Source: Lingula anatina (taxonomy: Eukaryota > Brachiopoda > Lingulata > Lingulida > Lingulidae). Taken from it: DNA of 32,405 nucleotides. Location of the stretch: positions 142,738 through 175,142 of the forward strand of contig NW_019775872.1 of NCBI RefSeq assembly GCF_001039355.2. The letters are read 5' to 3'. How positions within the stretch are numbered: position 1 is the stretch's first letter; the number at the start of each line of letters is the position of its first letter. The translations under genes were made by a program, and so were the position numbers. The notes beneath the pieces are model-generated. The model saw nothing but the letters and a program-made list of their open reading frames with translations, was not told the origin of the DNA and did no database searches. Positions 10,389 to 20,362 of this stretch are shown here, in pieces.

Positions 10389-13300
10389 TTATCGTGTCCT
10401 CTCCCACTTTGATCTCTGTGCTTCAATGTCGTTTCTCAGGTTCTGTGCAAAGCAAATTCCAAGAATCTGGAAAAACAAATGCATTAGGTTGAAAAAAAGT
10501 AATATGCTTAATATGCTTTCTTGATATGATCAAATGTGTATGTTATATATTGCCATCTTTCTCAGAGAGTATTTATCAATATGTACCTTTGTCTCAGGAC
10601 GGGATAACAACAAATTATTGAGCTAAAAAAGACCCTACTTTAACAACTCTGACCATGATTTTGTTGATGTCAGAGATTTCTTTCATTTTCAGGATCAACT
10701 TTTCAGTTATCTTGAAAATATTCCAAATATAAACTCTCATTGTCAGATTGAAATGCTTCATCTTTTCTTAATATAACAATTTTATTTGTTTTGTTTCTGC
10801 ATGAGCACATGCTGATAACATGAAGTGATAATTTGAACAGTGAGTCATGGCACTCTAATATACATTTTAAATTACAAAAAAGAAAAAAAAAAAAATTAAA
10901 TGTTATACATATGTGCATGTGTAAAAAAAAAAAAAAATCATGCATAGTATAGGGTCTATAAATTGTACCTGCAGTAGTGCTACCCCCACAGCCACACCTG
11001 CTACTGGAATGAGGTTGGTCATAAGCCAGGTTTCTCCTGCTGCCACACAGCCTGTTGTGTAGATCTTCTCACCCATGGTGGCCTAGAAATAACAGAAGCC
11101 TTCAATCTACTTCAATGGCACCAGATGAAGGGGAAAATCTAGGTACCATAATAACTGGAAAATTGCTACAAAGCGCGATGTAAATGGTGAAACTTTGAAT
11201 CACAATTAAATGCACTCAGTTTATCACAATGCACTCAAGTTACGTTGATTAATAGTTACAAAATTATTAAAAGAAGTTACTGAAAACATTTTGTATTCCA
11301 GATTCATATAGTTTTTTGACTTATATGTGGAGGTTATATGAGGAGTTGACATTAAAATCATTATTACTTCCACCAAGGAGGTTTATGTTTTCACCCCTGT
11401 TTGTTTATCTGTTTGTCCATCTGTCATCAACATAACTCAAAATGTTATGGCCCGATTTTGATGAAATTTTCAGGAACTGTCAGAAGTGGGCAAAGGAACA
11501 GATGATTTGTCTTTGGTGGTGATCCGAATCAATAATCAATCAATAATCAAAAATATCCAAAATTTAGGGGTGAAATGGCATTGCATGGAAACTTTGCTGC
11601 CTTGGCGGAGGTCTGCGCTCTCCAAGTGCTTTTCTAGTTCAATATAATTTTATTTTACAATAGAAACTGTTCCAACTTTGAAGTAAAAGAGTAAAACAAA
11701 TTTAGGTAACTGTTACATAATATGTTAGGTAACAAGACTTACTAGTTAGATTAATGAAATAAAAATAGTTTACAATCGTCATGATCAACAGGAAATGTTT
11801 TGTTACCTCGTTTTTCCTGACACCAAAGCCACACTGCTTATTCACTATCACCTCCTATACATAAAGAATATAAAATAAATAGTCAACTCATAACAAGTTC
11901 AGATTAAATTCTACAGAACACTCTACAGAACACTAGCTGCTTACTTCCAACACAATCATTTAACAAGAGAGCAACCTTTTTTATTTTGTATTTCACTAAA
12001 ATATTAAATGTTTGGGGCCTCCTGTAAAAATTATAGGTACAATTTGAGTCATTTAAATATTCTCCAACCTGAACTGATCTTCTTATTTTATTGGAGAACA
12101 AAGCTGGGCACAGTCACAAAACCATTTTTATTATGAAATTACATAATATTTCAACTGAAACATAACTACAATTCAAAGGCATAAGGCAAATTTGAGATAA
12201 AAAATGCTAAAGACTTCTTTGACCTTACTTAATACATCTCTTTTTTTCACTCCTATGACTATAAGAAATACACACCCCTGCAGCCCCCTTGCAGCAAGAG
12301 AATGGCACCCCACATTCCTCTGCACTTGGTGATGAACAGTTAAAGTATGGATTTAAATTCCAATCATTTGGTCCTGATGCGCCACAACACAGCAACTATT
12401 AATGTATATAATATAAAATATAAAGAGAAGTGTAAAAAACATTCACTCATTCACACGTTCTTATGTAATTAATGATCAGTAATAGAACTTAAATATGGAA
12501 ACATCATATTTATCAGTTATCTTCTATAATTGGCAATGTATGAAAGTAAATAAATGATAAATGCATTATTCTTATTATTACATCAAAATAACAACTGTCA
12601 ATATCAAATACTGGACAGCACCATTTTACACCATACATCTGGTGATATATTTTACACAGACAGCTTTAAAAGTATTATAGCCATAACCCATGAGTCACAG
12701 GTAGGTGGAATGACCAGAACATAATATCTGCTGAATGGCTGATAACATTCAAAATTTAAAGTGAACAAAACTAAATTCATTTGTTGTAAGATTAAGGTAT
12801 GGAATTAATCATTTTACTCATGCATTTTGTGTGTGATAACTTACCCATGATTCTTGTACCCAGTCAATGAGGTTCTGAAGATCAGGGTCCTCTCTGTAGT
12901 TAATAATGAATTTCTTAACCTGTTCTGTGATTTGTTCTTTCAGCTGTATAACAAAACATGATATTATATAGCAAACAGCTGTTTAATATGTCATAAATCA
13001 ATATTTGAAGGGAAATAACATGTTAGAAAATGTGTAAAACTCACATTTTTTGTCAACACATCCTGTAAATCTACAAAATCTTTCCCAATTCAAACTTTAA
13101 AATCATGGACCTGATAAGATATTTCCTTATAGCATGCAGATGAAGACGTGATCGTCTGACCAGCCAGTCATTTAAAACTAAATTATCAGCTATAATGAAA
13201 CCAAACACTTAACTAGTTATGGTACCAAAGTTATGGCCATAAACAGAACTATATTTGGCTGTTCTTTCCCTTACAACACAAATGACATCTGTTGGGGATG

Positions 13301-16300
13301 TTTTGCAGTTATTATGGATTGTATTAGTGAAAATATAAAGCCAGAATTTATATTTTCTTGTGTAGCTGGGATTGTTTTAATGCTGTTGGGGAGGATGTTA
13401 TTTTATTAAAATTCTTAAACTTCAGTGTGCTTGATGAACATTGACCTTTGTCTTATTTGTTCTTTTATGAAAATGAAAGTCAAAGGTTTACTAGACGACT
13501 TCTTGTGTTACTTTTCACTGAGTGTCTTGATCTTAATTCTCTCTTTCACAATAATTCCAACTGCTAAAATCTTCTTACCCAGTCCTTGTAAACAAATCCC
13601 AGTACACCGACTACTACCTCTGCCAGGAAGATGATTCCTAACAGAACACAGAACTGAAAAACAATATCATTGGAGCTTTTAAAATCGAATTCTGAACAAT
13701 CTAAAATACCGAAAAAATATCACCTTCTTTATATTTTATCAATATTATTATGCAATTAAAGTCAAATGAATCTAACAACTGCAAATATCTGGTTAGTTCC
13801 CTTAATTCTTCAATGTTCAAATTACATACTCTAAATAAAATTCATAATATAAATTATTTAATATAAAAATAGGATTCTATTTGAATTTCTGTTGCTTACA
13901 ATGAGTAGAAGAGTTCTGTTCTCCCTCAAGGCACCAACACAGCCTAAAAATCCAATGATGAAAATGACACCACCCACAATCATGAAGATAAGAGCAGGAT
14001 CAAGGATGAAGTTCCCAGTCAGTTTACTGATGTTGTTGAACATATCCTTTTCTGACCATGCCCATATTCCTATGGCTGCCACTCCAGCTCCAATCAACTG
14101 AAATCAAATGCATTTCATATTACGTAAGCAAGCAAGAATATAAATTTTAAACACATTATTTTAATTAATTAATTCATTCATTCATTTATTTATTTTAATT
14201 TGAAAGTTCTGAAACACCAATAATTATGATAATCAAAATACAACACTTAAAAATATGCCATTGAAACAGCATTCCAGCATATACATAATACAAAGATATC
14301 CAGTAGTCTAGAGTGTAGTAAAAATTGACACAAATGAACGTTAGTACTGATTGCAGTGCCAGTGGAGGAGGGTCGTCTTTCACAGAGCATTAATCAGTTT
14401 AAAAAAAGGGTGGGATTTTAAGAAAAGCTTATAAGTATTGATTTTGGCACTCAATTGTGGTGGACAATAAGCATCAGAAAAGTTTGGAAATATAATAATA
14501 ATGTAATATTTATTCAGCTAATATAAATCATGTATGAAATATATATATTATAAATTTAAATACTGATGGAGCTCCTAAAATATAGTGATGATAAAATTAA
14601 TTCCTGAAGTTTACGATGGGAAAATAAAATGTAAATAGTGTATTAAAAGGTTATTGGAATTTTAAAAACTGGATACAGACAGAGGGTAAAAACTTTTAAA
14701 AACTCTTTTTACTATTTCCTGTAAAAGTTAAAAATCCCTTGTGTCTGTAAAAATCTAAACATGTTATATTTATGTATGCTTTATTGTAACGTATGCATCT
14801 ACATGGATAGATGAAAATGTACAAAGGAATGCAAATATATATAAATATGAATTATGATCAATAGTGATATCGTATGACTCCTTGTATGAAAAAAATACAA
14901 AACATATTTGGCAGAGCCCAAATGGCTCTACCTACTCAACTGGTTATGGGTGCAGCACAGTCCCTTTTTTGGAAGGCTAACCATAAATACTTGGCAAGAG
15001 CAATAATATGTTCGTTCTTCTTACCAGTCATTAGTGTTTTAAATTTATCCATTCTGGTAAGATGCTCTCTTGAATAAAGATCATATCGAAGGTCTGTATA
15101 AAGGGGGCATGACACTAGGAAATGGATTTCATCTTCTATTTCACCAGAATGGCACTTTTTGCAAATTCTGTCAGCTTAGGGAATTTTTTCATGTCTACCT
15201 GTTTCAATACCTAGGTTGTGTGCACTTATGCGGAATCTGGTTAAAGTGGTGCATTTATCTTTAATTGTATCTAAGTATCTTTCCTTCACACATTTGTTCT
15301 TGTATTGACAATAAACTTGTTATTTGGACTTGGTGTTGGTTATGTCTCTGTGCCATTCTTGTGTTATTCTGTCCCCGATTCTTTCCCTAAACCGCTGGAT
15401 AAAGTTTTTATCATATCTTTGGCCTAGCCACACATCACCAAAGCCATTCTCAAAAAGTATTTGTCTCACACCTTCGCACAATGACATGTTTTCCTGGTTT
15501 ATCTCTGTAAGGTTGGATGTGTTTAAAAGTTTGTAATTTTCTATTTCATCTAGGTAGGCCAGTTTCAACAAACTATTATCTTCCGAGTTTAATATTTTTT
15601 GCCAAAATTTTATAAGTTGTGTTTGGATTTTAAAGGATACTGGTAGCCTACCGAGTTCTCCTCTGACAGCTTGGCTTGTACTTTTAGAATGTACACCTAG
15701 GAGTTCTTTACAAAAGCGTAAATGGATTTTTTCTACCGGAGATTAGTCGGTGATTCTAGAGGAGCCCCAGACTTCAACAGCATATGTAGCCACCGGTATG
15801 ATCATAGTGTCAAATAATTTTTCTTTAAGTGAGGACGATATACTACTACAGAGTGGCATATAACTTTTCAGACTAAAGAGCGCTTTCTGTGCCCTTTCGT
15901 ATAAGTTCAGTTATATATATGCAGGATGATAAAAGTCACTCATTGATTTGGCCCTCCTGTTCTTCATTTTCTCAACATAGATACTCAATAGATGGTAATC
16001 CAATACCAATTATCTCACTGCATGTCTTAACAATTATACAATTTGTCTTGTCAAACCACATATTTATAGAAAAAGCTAAAATATTCTCTACTGTAGCTCT
16101 ATAAAATACTCTTTGTGCTACTAAAACTCTTAAAGCTTTCTCCAGAAATAAACCCTCTGCCTTGCGTCTAGCCTTTATACTGGTAAATTTGCAGTTTAAA
16201 CATTTTCTCTTTTTTTTTTCTCTTTCATTTTTTTCCCCAAATTCCTTATAGTACTTTAACCAAATGACTGGAAATAACAACATTCAAATTCTGAGTATGA

Positions 16301-19300
16301 ATTTTATGAAACTAAGCTGACCAAAAGAAAGACAAACTGTCTGCAAATTAGAAAGAGGAATTCATTCTTTGTATTTCACATCATTTGCATTCATGACTGA
16401 GGAAACAAAAAAATCAAAGTCACTGTGTAAGGTGAAGTCACAAAGACGTTCTCATAAAACAATCAAGTGTATCATTTGTGTTCATTTCATTCCATTTACT
16501 GTAGCAATCAATACTGTATATCGTTTTCCCTATCTACTACTCTCTCCCTGTTTGGCTTGAAAATACATCTGTACATCCTAGTTTGTTGTTCAGGCTAGTT
16601 ATCCTAATCAATCAAGACTGGTCTCCTTTAAAATAACCCTTCTCTTATCTCACACAGTGAGATCTATCTAATACATATATACAGTTGGATTCCTATACCT
16701 AACACTATCAGAGATAAGGTGTCCATTAATTGGCATTGATATTGGAACAGGCCACACACAGACACAAGCATGTGTAATCAATAACTGCAGACTATTTAAC
16801 AGGTAGTCAAGGCTCCTGCAAAACAGGAAGTTGTTTTGACTTGGAAGAAAAGTCCACTTCACTATGAAACTATTCAGACAGCATAATGGCAAACTTCAAT
16901 TTGAATGTAGCAAAATCACTGGAAGGGATTCTACATTGAACAAACATGCACATAATTAATGTTTTTAATCAATCCTCGCTTTAACAGTGTATCACTTGTT
17001 TGACTTTGTCAAAAATTGTGAAAGCTATAGAAAAAGTGCTGGAGACAGTATGTACCTTAAGTTTTGATTCCAAATTTGTTCACGTGTTAACAAACACAAC
17101 TGATTCAAAATATTCCAATGCTGTTGATTCAATTACAAAGTGGCTTATAGTTACTCCCTCTCCATGTAGGACTATGGTTAGAATGTAAAACACTACAACT
17201 GCTGAGAAAACCAAATTATTAAACTTTTCTCCCAAATGACTAGTACTGCTTTCAACTATATACTAATAACAAGGGAGATGAACTCCCAAGTAAAAAGAAA
17301 TGTCGAGTTGTTAAATTAAAACTTTTTCAGCTTACTGGCCATTCTGACCACCACAATCTATTGGTGGGAATCAGGATTTCAAAATTTCAACAAGACTGGA
17401 CATTTTCACCTGTCGTACAGACATGGGGAAAACTTTGGAGATACTGAAGGTCCGGGAGACTTGCATTGCAAGAAATCTGCATATCTTCCCAATTCTGTGC
17501 AGTTCCAAACTTAGTACTTTATTTTCATTAATCAATATTTGCATATGATTAATTTTATGTGTTGTATTTTCACATACTAGTAAACTTTGCTGGGCCAGAG
17601 AACCTACATTATCAAAAATCTTGCTGGTCATCTGGCTTTTAAAGTGGTCGTGACCAGTCAGACCAACAGTTCCCCCATGTCTGATCATATTAATAAATAG
17701 TAATAAGTAGACCTTGATTCTGTCACATTTTTTCACTTAGAATCATCAAGTAACAGTTAGATTTCATTAAAAAATTAATGAAATTGAAACTTATAGAAAA
17801 AGATCATGTAGGCGGGTGCGCTTCGCTATGCCGAAGGTTCGNAACAAAGTGGCTTATAGTTACTCCCTCTCTATACATGTAGTACTATGGTTAGAATGTA
17901 AAACACTACAACTGCTGAGAAAACCAAATTATTAAACTTCTCTCCCAAATGACTAGTACTGCTTTCAACTATATACTAATAACAAGGGAGATGAACTCCC
18001 AAGTAAAAAGAAATGTTGAGTTGTTAAATTAAAACTTTTTCAGCTTACTGGCCATTCTGACCACCACAATCTATTGGTAGGAATCAGGATTTCAAAATTT
18101 CAACAAGACTGGACATTTTCACCTGTCGTACAGACATGGGGAAAACTTTGGAGATACTGAAGGTCCGGAAGACTTGCATTGCAAGAAGTCTGCATATCTT
18201 CCCAATTCTGTGCAGTTCCAAACTTAGTACTTTATTTTCATTAATCAATATTTGCATATGATTAATTTTATGTGTTGTATTTTCACATACTAGTAAACTT
18301 TGCTGGTCCAGAGAACCTACATTATCAAAAATCTTGCTGGTCATCTGGCTTTTAAAGTGGTCGTGACCAGTCAGACCAACAGTTCCCCCATGTCTGATCA
18401 TATTAATAAATAGTAATAAGTAGACCTTGATTCTGTCACATTTTTTCACTTAGAATCATCAAGTAACAGTTAGATTTCATTAAAAAATTAATGAAATTGA
18501 AATTTATAGAAAAAGATCATGTAGGCCATTCTGAAATATCTACTGACCAATCCAAACCCAATTTCACTGGCCAAGAGACAGAACCAGTGGGCAACATCAC
18601 AAACTATTACAATTTTTTTTTTACAAGTGGGATGCAACTTGAGATAGGCAAAGATTTTCTATGTACAGCAAATCCATTCAAGTGATATCAATCACGAAGT
18701 CAAGTCATATTGTGCTTCTGAACACATTTTAACAATTTGAACTAATAAATCAAAATATTGATTCCTATACTGTAAAGGGAAAAACTATATTAATAGCTCA
18801 AGGTGCGAAATAACAAAGTTTTTGATATATGTCATTATTTGAGGACACCATAATTCATCATTTATATAAGCATTTTGATAGCATTTTGAATATTTTAAAG
18901 TTGAAATGAACCAAGCTATTATCTATGCACATTGCTTAAAATTTGATGATTACTTTATCAGTTTAAAGGTGGGGTAAAAATATACAAATGGCTTAACTGA
19001 TAACAAATGCCTATATATGGCATTTACTTCCCATGGCACCTTTACTGTCTAATAAATTACTATCGAAGCACTGCAAATACCTATTGTGCAAAGGTTCATG
19101 TTAGCATGTTAACTAAACACAATTTTTTTTGAAAAATTTTGACTTAGTTGCAATTATGACTTATCATGCAGGGGCGGATTTAGGCCGTCTTCTGGGTCTT
19201 CCAGAAGACAGTCAGATTTTCAAGTTTAAATTAACAGGTATCTAATTTTTCTGTTGGAAGACGGTCAAATTTGGAGGATGGATCAACAAAAATAAACAAG

Positions 19301-20121
19301 AAGACTATCAGAAAATAGCTCTGGATCCAACCCTAGCTGTCATGGCTAGACTTAAGAGCTCTGCTATTAAAAAAGAGGACTAAGTGCACCAGTTGCACTA
19401 TACTGTACATAGAAAATACACAATGCCATCCTCACTTTATTACTGTAATCATTAGACAGTGCAGTTGCACATTTCTTAAAAAAGAAAAAAAAATTACCAA
19501 ATTATATTATATGGAAAGGGTAAAAATGGAATATTTGGTGGACATGTAAAGCGGTCTTCAATCTGTAATGATAAAAGGGGGGGGGGGGTTGCACTGTTTT
19601 ACTGATGTTTAATCTTCTTCATTTTTAGTATATGGTCCTAAAATCCACAATTTAATTGCATTATTATTAATGTCGAGGTTTAAACAGTTTCATCAAATCT
19701 AAATTTAATCTCTGCATGCACGTATTAATTTTAATTTTTATTTTCTAAGCTTGATAGACTTTTTTCTTCAAGATTTCATTAATTATTATCTTATAAGCTG
19801 GGTGATTGAAATGATAACATTTCATTAAAATTTATGAAACACATATAAGTCCAATATAAACATGGAAGTTTAGTATATATATATTCAAACGTAAAACTGA
19901 AAAGTTTGAAATACCTGCATTTCCTGGTTCGGAAACAAGTGACCGATTCAACGACGATCCTTCAAAACATGTCTCTGTTTTTGATTATTTACACAAACGC
20001 TACAAATTTTAAATCAATTAGGTGCTAGTATACTCACCCAAAAGAACACATTGAATCCAAATACGAGGTACTTAATACACAGACTAACTTCAGAGGTGTC
20101 TTTTGATCGTCGCTTCGCCAT
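10389..20121 (-). CDS. TspanC8-type tetraspanin (TSPAN5/14/17-like)
   Basis: Eight coding exons: 20121-20038, 14097-13900, 13653-13579, 12943-12845, 12395-12276, 11854-11807, 11082-10969, 10466-10389. All introns are phase 0 with GT/AG borders, and the product is 271 residues. It has four membrane segments, a short first loop, and a large loop with CCG, YFNC, EECG, PFSCC, QCG and GCV, i.e. the eight cysteines that define TspanC8. Family hallmarks include CIKYLVFGFNVFFW, GCVGALREN, DPDLQNLIDWVQESW and the C-terminal GICFAQN. In vertebrates TspanC8 proteins escort and direct the protease ADAM10. The same role is likely but inferred. An NCS sequon lies in the large loop. The start at 20121 matches relatives; an in-frame ATG at 20259 would add 46 unlike residues. 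The weakest border is exon 5, where the acceptor ATAG leaves one extra Leu before CCG. Confidence 0.93.
11363..11639 (+). repeat. Dispersed repeat family R, copy 2
   Basis: A 277-bp copy of the repeat at 3581-3821, in tetraspanin intron 6, in the same + orientation. It retains GCCTTGGCGGAGG near its end, the TTTAGGGGTGAAA segment missing from copy 1, and the terminal CTTTTCTAGTT. Its first terminus has diverged (CTTCCACCAAGG). Confidence 0.75.
14936..15905 (-). pseudogene. LINE ORF2 C-terminal relic (fragment B)
   Basis: Minus-strand reading in essentially one frame with about three stops over some 320 codons. It shows LFDTMIIPVATYAVEVWGS, VEKIHLRFCKELLGV, GELGRLPV, FENGFGDVWLGQ, RFRISAHNLGIETGRHEK, a CxxC...H...C zinc motif (RICKKCHSG, then DEIHFLVSC) and a final ALAKYLWLAFQKR. 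This is the conserved segment after the reverse-transcriptase domain in many invertebrate LINEs. The small number of stops points to a fairly recent insertion. It lies in tetraspanin intron 1 on the same strand as that gene. The upstream RT core and endonuclease are missing. Confidence 0.85.
15906..16283 (-). pseudogene. LINE ORF2 C-terminal relic (fragment C, different family)
   Basis: The minus-strand open stretch 16283-15972 contains FYRATVENILAFSINMWF and CSEIIGIGLPSIEYL. After a frameshift it continues RAKSMSDFYHPAYI. This resembles the end of ORF2 in CR1/L2-type LINEs, where a FYxxxIExxLxF..xxWF block precedes a LPSLxxLY segment and a DPSHP segment. It directly abuts fragment B, but the two cannot be consecutive parts of one protein, because both represent the region just after the RT core. 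They look like two independent insertions. Confidence 0.65.
17135..17813. repeat. 0.68-kb duplication, copy 1
   Basis: Nearly identical to 17844-18526 (offset 709, becoming 713 after a 4-bp indel). The copies differ at only a handful of bases, and homology stops at 17813. A 28-bp GC-rich junction follows, then the ambiguous base at 17842. The 121-codon minus-strand ORF 17371-17736 lies within it. I do not recognise that ORF and treat it as non-coding. Confidence 0.9.
17842..17842. other. Single ambiguous base at duplication junction
   Basis: An N preceded by the 28-bp stretch 17814-17841, which matches neither copy of the flanking duplication and is GC-rich compared with its surroundings. 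This is the signature expected where two contigs with overlapping ends were joined without merging. Confidence 0.8.
17844..18526. repeat. 0.68-kb duplication, copy 2
   Basis: Second copy of 17135-17813, continuing into unique sequence after 18526. Its minus-strand ORF at 18084-18449 differs from that of copy 1 at three codons, all changing the residue (A to D, F to L, S to F). Few changes with no silent ones argue against selection on a protein. Confidence 0.9.
18527..19168. other. Intronic, gene-free stretch
   Basis: AT-rich sequence in tetraspanin intron 1. The 64-codon ORF at 18491-18685 has no recognisable motif. Confidence 0.45.
19169..19339. repeat. Possible small DNA-transposon relic
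   Basis: Begins CAGGGGCGGATTTAG and ends CTGGATCCAACCCTAGCTG, whose complement (CAGCTAGGGTTGGATCCAG) resembles the start. Inside, GTCTTCTGGGTCTTCCAGAA and later GGAAGACGGTC form partial inverted matches. No second copy occurs in this window, so the call is tentative. Confidence 0.35.
19577..19588. repeat. Poly-G run
   Basis: Twelve consecutive G in an otherwise AT-rich intron. It is prone to length error in sequencing. Confidence 0.8.
19817..20071. repeat. 255-bp segment duplicated at 24145-24399
   Basis: Spans the start of tetraspanin intron 1 and the last 34 bases of its first exon. An apparently identical copy lies 4328 bp downstream, ending at the N at 24400. This copy is the one in a sensible gene context, so the downstream copy is more likely the displaced one. 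Confidence 0.85.
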
Positions 20122-20362
20122 TTTGTCGCCTTGTTGGTCTGTCACGAACTTCAACAACACAAGTACCCTGACGTCATATTGCCGTACAGGATCTCTAGAA
20201 TTATCTAACGACAGCAGGACAAATAAATTAGTGACTATTCCCAATTTTTTAAATCTCATAATGTTTTGTAAACAACAAACTGAGTTTGTGTTTCATAACC
20301 TACTATAATCGTTACTTAAACCCACTGATAATTATAAAACATTGTCGTTAAACCATACCAAG
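20122..20362. promoter_or_regulatory. Divergent promoter with consensus CRE
   Basis: Only 241 bp separate the ATG codons of the tetraspanin (-) and the membrane-protein gene (+), so one short region must serve both. It contains the perfect palindromic CRE TGACGTCA at 20169-20176, 47 nt from the tetraspanin ATG. The + strand start is embedded in CAAGATGGCTGCG, which resembles the YY1-type start element of housekeeping genes. No TATA box is evident. Confidence 0.65.

Noticed and set aside
13858-14101. Plus-strand ORFs over tetraspanin exons 2 and 3
   Set aside because: They are shadows of well-supported minus-strand tetraspanin exons with clear splice sites.
17371-18449. Twin 121-codon minus-strand ORFs as a duplicated gene
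   Set aside because: They lie in the suspect duplication, have no recognisable motif, and all three differences change residues, which gives no sign of protein-level selection.
20122-20259. Upstream tetraspanin start at 20259
   Set aside because: The extra 46 residues do not resemble tetraspanin N-termini, and they run through the CRE-containing divergent promoter. The ATG at 20121 matches the family.
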